Source of the DNA: Bartonella harrusi
GTDB lineage: Bacteria; Pseudomonadota; Alphaproteobacteria; Rhizobiales; Rhizobiaceae
Direction: 5' to 3'
DNA length: 64,000 nt
Assembly: GCF_024297065.1 (NCBI RefSeq)
Contig: NZ_CP101114.1
Span: 620,001 to 684,000 of the forward strand
In this document: positions 60,801 to 64,000 of the stretch, piece by piece
Layout of the letters: every line of letters begins with the position of its first letter
How positions within the stretch are numbered: the stretch's first letter is position 1
The notes under the pieces: model-generated
What the model saw: only the letters and a program-made list of their open reading frames with translations
Databases searched by the model: none
What the model was told of the DNA's origin: nothing
Translations under genes and position numbers: made by a program

Positions 60801-63800
60801 TTTGTTATAACTGTCGCTGCCTTGAGCAATGCTGGTAGCATGGGTTCGAGTGGTGATGGCGTTACCCTCAATGTGACAGGGGATATCAGCAATAGTGGGC
60901 TGATTTACGCCAATAAGTCAGCAATACTCTCCTTGGATGGAACATTCCTCAATAAATTTGGTGATGTCATTGCCGAAGACAGTTTCACTGTGCGTGGTTT
61001 AAGTGGAGAGTGGGCTGGTTCTGTGATCAACAGTTCTGGGCTTTTAGAAGCCGTCTCCGGTGATATGATTTTTAATGTCTCTTCACTTACCAATATGCGT
61101 GAAGGTGGGGTTAAGGTAACTGACAAGGTGGTTGGTCACAGTTACAAGCGAGGACATTGGGAAGGAACGAATGTTAAGCACCACCAGATCAAGGAAGATG
61201 TGAAGACCACCATTATTCGTCAGCAGCCTCATTTTACCAATAACGCAGCACAGATTTTGGTAGGGCGTCATTTAACAGTTCATGCTGGTGATATCAGCAA
61301 TAGCTATAGTTTTATTGCCGCCAATGGCAATATTGCGATGCAGGGTGATAGCCTGCTCAATGAAGGGTATGATTTAATTGAAACAACCAAAATTGTAACA
61401 ACAACACACCGCAGACGCAAACATTGTACTGTTGCCAATGGGGGCTGTTCTTGGGGCGGTATCACAGATTTAGGGAGTATTACGAATACAGCCATAAATA
61501 CACGCACCTATGATACTTTTTACGGCACGATAGAAGCAGGTGGCACTCTTGATGCAAAGGTGACAGGCACTCTTAACAATCATGCGGTGCGTGAGGGGGC
61601 AGGCCAAGTTGGTTTAAGCTCTGGTGATAAAAGTTTGGCTGGCGTTAAAAATACCGATTTTGATAGTTCAAAACCACTGATCAGCAAGGACCGGTTGGAG
61701 GGCATTATCAAGGGTTTGACGGGGCACAAAGCACTTTTTGTTCCAAGCCCGCAAACACCAGCAGCACAATTCATACAGGTGCCTACACAAGAGGGGCTTC
61801 GTTCTGTCAAAACAGAGTTGAGTGGCACGCAAACCCCGCAAGTGTCGTTTGTGGTCGAAACACGCCCAGATTTTATTAATCCCAGCAAATTTTTAGGGTC
61901 TGACTACTACTTAAAAAAGATTGGCAATTATAAGCCTGAACAAGCGTTTAAAAGGCTAGGGGATGCTTATTTTGAATATCGCTTGGTGGGGGAGCAAATC
62001 TTTGAGTTGACCGGCAATCACACTCTGCTTGAGGTTGAAGATCCCAATGCCCAAATGCAAAGGCTTTATGACAATGCTGTCGAGCAGCAAGGTCCCTTGG
62101 GGTTAGAGCTAGGAAAACCCTTAACGCAAAAGCAGATTGCTGGATTGCAAAAGGATATCATCTGGCTTGAGACAATTGAGAAGAATGGACAAGAGGTTTT
62201 GGTACCGCGGGTTTATTTAGCGCCAACCTCGTCTCTTACACAGGGTGTTGAAGGAACACAAAGATCCCAACAAGGAAACCTTGCCAGTGCTCGCCTAAAG
62301 GGAAAAGGGGTCAGCTTCAATGCAAACAGCCTTACCAATAGTGGTGCTGTAGTCAGTCACGATGCATTGCATGTCACGACCAAGAAAAGTTTGTTCAATG
62401 ATGGTGGATTTTTAGATGCTTCTGGGTCTCTAGAGCTCACCAGTGATGATTTTTTAGCCAATTATTCCGGTGTTGTTCATGGTGATATCATCACACTTAC
62501 TGCTCAGAGCATAGCCAATGGAACGGCTAAAATCCGTGAGAATAATGAATATGGTTTTGTTGATCGGGCGGGGCAGAAGGGACAAATCCTCTCTGATCAT
62601 CACTTAAACATCCACAGCCTTGGCGATTTGAGCGTTGAAGGAGGGGAGTTTACCAGTGGCGGTCCGATGACAATGATTGTCGATGGTTCTGCTAACTTTA
62701 GTGCCTTGGCGCTAGAGGGTGAACACAAGCAGACATTGGAAAAAGGCCATTATGATGCGCAAAGCAGGACGCATCAGTTGAGTGAACTCAACAGTGGAGA
62801 TGATCTTACCATTGTTACGAATGGCGACCTCACCATGGATGGGGTGAAGGCTCAAGCAAAGGGCGATGCGCGTTTTGACAGTGGTGGTGCTCTGAGTATG
62901 ACTTCAGTGCAAGATTTGAGCAGTTTTGATTTAGACCTTAGGGGCAAAGAAGGTGATAAATCGAAGCAAAAGAATAAGTTTCGTCAACAATCCACACAAG
63001 TGACCACAAACAAAACCACAGCAGAGGCTGGTGGCAATCTCTCAATCTCTGCGCAAAACGGTGACCTCACCTTTGCTGCGTCTGGGTTGTCCAGTGGTGG
63101 TCAAACGCATCTTGTTGCAGAGAAGGGTAAGATCAAGCTTCTGACCAACAAAGATCAAGACTTTGAGGAGATTTATCAGCGTAATGAAAATTTGGTTTGG
63201 TGGAGTGAGAGTGACAAAGGTTACTTTGAGGAGATCATCAAACATGTCACCATGGAAGCTGGGGGTGGTGTTAAGATTGAAGCAGGCAATGGCATTGTTG
63301 CCGAATATAAGGCAACGGGTGATTTAGACAAATCCCTTGAACAATTGTCTCGCTCGCCGGGGATGGCATGGATTAAGCAACTGCGTGATGATCCCCTTTT
63401 AGCCAAACAAGTGGATTGGCAAGCAGTTAAGGCTGAGTTTAAACACTGGGATTATAAATCCCAAGGTCTGACAGAAGCTGGTGCGGCTTTGGTGGCCTTG
63501 GTTGTGACAGCAGTGACAGCTGGTGCTGCTTCCACAGCTGCTGGTGCCATGACCAGTGCTTTGGGTGTTGGTTCTAACACCGCCATGAATGCGGCGATGC
63601 AAGCCGGTGTGCAAGCGCTGATCAATAAAAGCGCTGTAGCGCTTGTCAATAATCGTGGTGATATTGCCGCCGCATTGCATGAGCTTGGCTCTTCCAAGAC
63701 ACTCCTCAGCATTGTCTCTTCGATGGTGACAGCGGGTTTGACCAGCCAATTGACAGATATGGCAGGGGTTGGTCAATCTTTGCCCAAAACGGCTCCTTTT

Positions 63801-64000
63801 GCAGAGCGGATTGCCCATGAAGCAGAAAAGAACCTGATCAAAGCCTCCATTGGCGCGGGTGTGCAAACGGTTCTTGAAGGTGGCTCTCTTGAGAAGAACT
63901 TTTTTACCAATCTGCGCACTGCTCTGTCTGATACGGTTGGCAAGACATTGGCAGAAGAAATTGGCACGGCCAAGGCTGAAGGAAAGATTGACACGGTCAC
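57822..64000 (+). CDS. Filamentous haemagglutinin/CdiA-like exoprotein (TpsA), C-terminus outside window
   Basis: The ATG at 57822 with AGGAG upstream opens 2059 codons without a stop to the window edge. It has a long signal region (hydrophobic LSLVLSFCLAFQPFLL after a charged 30-residue lead), then the secretion domain with NSTKEVSRSQRGGLV and ANPNGLTCNGCGFIN (NPN motif with a Cys pair). A repeat-rich beta-helix body follows, with one block of about 190 codons duplicated at a spacing of exactly 972 bases. Near residue 1880 a hydrophobic alanine-rich DUF637-type segment (ALVALVVTAVTAGAAS) starts the pretoxin region. A variable toxin end may follow beyond the window. Confidence 0.92.
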   Translation, partial: MRGLKDQQHKLGYEAKLGQHALGILQKGAHKGLSLVLSFCLAFQPFLLQAQALGTQGPVGQENQGIKAADGVGSVFRPTVGVAGNGVPLIDIARPNGHGLSHNKYDTFNVDAHGVILNNSTKEVSRSQRGGLVPGNGNLRGVGAAKVILNEVVSANRSRLEGMTEVHGQAADVIIANPNGLTCNGCGFINTPRVTLSTGQPIIGADGSLSGLRVEGGNITIGAHGVDGSSLDIFDLVSRKIRIEGPIQVKGELAVIAGHNHFDYGKREATSLGSDGKEMELAIDSSAFGGMYAGQIRVLANDKGAGVKMLGNMAANAGAMKLTSDGKLVFAKARAKGSVKAHSHHDSVHVKDLVFSEQAVELKASKHVELAEHARVAAKDAVDVQASTIALKSDTLLASGIDNDGTQSATGSLHLKAGRLEAGNGRIAAGGLLEIQAANIDFSRIKDNGQTGISSLGDMTIKSNHIHAFNNHIGASGNIVLRADEALSVGGGHYSAGGFLLMEAAQLSSRAKLGAEQKIDLYAHSGDLLQEGTVSSNGEVTLKAHDALNHTGAIVSLQKVSLTAGGMLTTGQESAILSHDIAMNVDALTQAGVMEAQEGTLTLQMRDGVINSGTMRGDSVDVHAGALTNQGLLIAHNAMQLTIRAKEGPGAQKAFVKNASEAVLQSGGAFVLSAGHLTNAGSMGSSGESVALNVEGDVNNSGLIYGKKSTTLAVDGALTNKHGKIIAEEDLTLGGLKRERAGHVVNEEGVLNSFTGKMKLVATSLTNKSAKSADPSRQDATLQEQQSARLDEGEAAYILARGGLLIDVGAFENRDSLISTQGATSVVADRIAQAGIVESESGDLQLTSHGALINSGLIASNGAITLEAGKDLLQSGRIVSQKGIELSSNGTLTMEEPSEVAAYAVVLKAKTLNQAGHMEAQGGTLTLKSHGVLSNTGTMVGGVIEAQLGSLTNSGQLLAKDSLTLVAENHDPLWEQGGLLLNGKGGVLKSGGAFVITVAALSNAGSMGSSGDGVTLNVTGDISNSGLIYANKSAILSLDGTFLNKFGDVIAEDSFTVRGLSGEWAGSVINSSGLLEAVSGDMIFNVSSLTNMREGGVKVTDKVVGHSYKRGHWEGTNVKHHQIKEDVKTTIIRQQPHFTNNAAQILVGRHLTVHAGDISNSYSFIAANGNIAMQGDSLLNEGYDLIETTKIVTTTHRRRKHCTVANGGCSWGGITDLGSITNTAINTRTYDTFYGTIEAGGTLDAKVTGTLNNHAVREGAGQVGLSSGDKSLAGVKNTDFDSSKPLISKDRLEGIIKGLTGHKALFVPSPQTPAAQFIQVPTQEGLRSVKTELSGTQTPQVSFVVETRPDFINPSKFLGSDYYLKKIGNYKPEQAFKRLGDAYFEYRLVGEQIFELTGNHTLLEVEDPNAQMQRLYDNAVEQQGPLGLELGKPLTQKQIAGLQKDIIWLETIEKNGQEVLVPRVYLAPTSSLTQGVEGTQRSQQGNLASARLKGKGVSFNANSLTNSGAVVSHDALHVTTKKSLFNDGGFLDASGSLELTSDDFLANYSGVVHGDIITLTAQSIANGTAKIRENNEYGFVDRAGQKGQILSDHHLNIHSLGDLSVEGGEFTSGGPMTMIVDGSANFSALALEGEHKQTLEKGHYDAQSRTHQLSELNSGDDLTIVTNGDLTMDGVKAQAKGDARFDSGGALSMTSVQDLSSFDLDLRGKEGDKSKQKNKFRQQSTQVTTNKTTAEAGGNLSISAQNGDLTFAASGLSSGGQTHLVAEKGKIKLLTNKDQDFEEIYQRNENLVWWSESDKGYFEEIIKHVTMEAGGGVKIEAGNGIVAEYKATGDLDKSLEQLSRSPGMAWIKQLRDDPLLAKQVDWQAVKAEFKHWDYKSQGLTEAGAALVALVVTAVTAGAASTAAGAMTSALGVGSNTAMNAAMQAGVQALINKSAVALVNNRGDIAAALHELGSSKTLLSIVSSMVTAGLTSQLTDMAGVGQSLPKTAPFAERIAHEAEKNLIKASIGAGVQTVLEGGSLEKNFFTNLRTALSDTVGKTLAEEIGTAKAEGKIDTV
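59520..61095 (+). repeat. In-gene duplication with 972-base (324-codon) offset
   Basis: Segments around 59520-60120 and 60490-61095 of the exoprotein gene align colinearly at one fixed offset of 972 bases. Matching pairs include MEAQEGTLTL with MEAQGGTLTL, NAGSMGSSGESVALNV with NAGSMGSSGDGVTLNV, and NNSGLIYGKKS with SNSGLIYANKS. The spacing never drifts, so no indels occurred since duplication of the module. Confidence 0.8.

Noticed and set aside
58319..63866. Many minus-strand open frames opposite the exoprotein gene
   Set aside because: They are shadows of a long, well-supported plus-strand coding frame; they have no start signals or family features.

Overview
The window looks like a chromosomal segment of a Bartonella species (Alphaproteobacteria, Rhizobiales), probably from the rodent-associated part of the genus. 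The evidence is the AT-rich sequence with long non-coding gaps, the contiguous str-S10-spc-alpha ribosomal superoperon, a cyclic beta-glucan exporter (NdvA type), an Atp12 F1-assembly chaperone, the glnB-glnA pair, an alanine at the quinolone-determining position of GyrA, and a two-partner-secretion locus beside prophage debris. The genus call is from recognition of protein sequences, not from a database search.

Region 1 (1-16990): the ribosomal superoperon, all on the plus strand. It begins inside fusA and runs tuf, rpsJ, rplC-D-W-B, rpsS, rplV, rpsC, rplP, rpmC, rpsQ, rplN, rplX, rplE, rpsN, rpsH, rplF, rplR, rpsE, rpmD, rplO, secY, adk, rpsM, rpsK, rpoA, rplQ, closing with a clear intrinsic terminator. 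Region 2 (17200-24450): periplasmic HtrA-type protease, rarA, recA and alaS, plus strand. Region 3 (24550-34680): an NdvA-type ABC exporter (minus), an RluC-type pseudouridine synthase and Atp12 (plus), then a minus-strand block: a secreted hypothetical protein, glnA with a one-base frameshift in a homopolymer, glnB and uvrA. Region 4 (34990-46890): ssb, gyrA, coaD, two cyclophilins and tgt (plus), two convergent MFS exporters, and icd (minus). Gaps lie where relatives carry queA (before tgt) and a HAD phosphatase (before atp12).

Region 5 (about 47800-55550) is a decaying integrated element, with every recognisable gene on the minus strand. It holds a tyrosine integrase broken by several stops and a frameshift, a small upstream ORF with a stop, a DUF488 gene with an in-frame TGA, an apparently intact recombination pair (ERF-family annealing protein and YqaJ-family exonuclease), three tandem paralogues of left-handed beta-helix hexapeptide proteins (the third broken), and a C-terminal remnant of a type ISP restriction-modification/helicase protein. 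It also carries several sequence elements that look like regulatory or binding sites: a duplicated GCGTGATTCACGC palindrome, a six-copy 9-bp tandem repeat, and inverted repeats.

Region 6 (55750-64000): a two-partner secretion locus, with an outer-membrane TpsB transporter followed by a very large FhaB/CdiA-like TpsA exoprotein. TpsA is still open at the window edge just after a DUF637-type pretoxin region, so its variable C-terminus (possibly a toxin, with an immunity gene after it) lies outside the window. The least explained part of the window is the ERF-exonuclease-beta-helix module in region 5.
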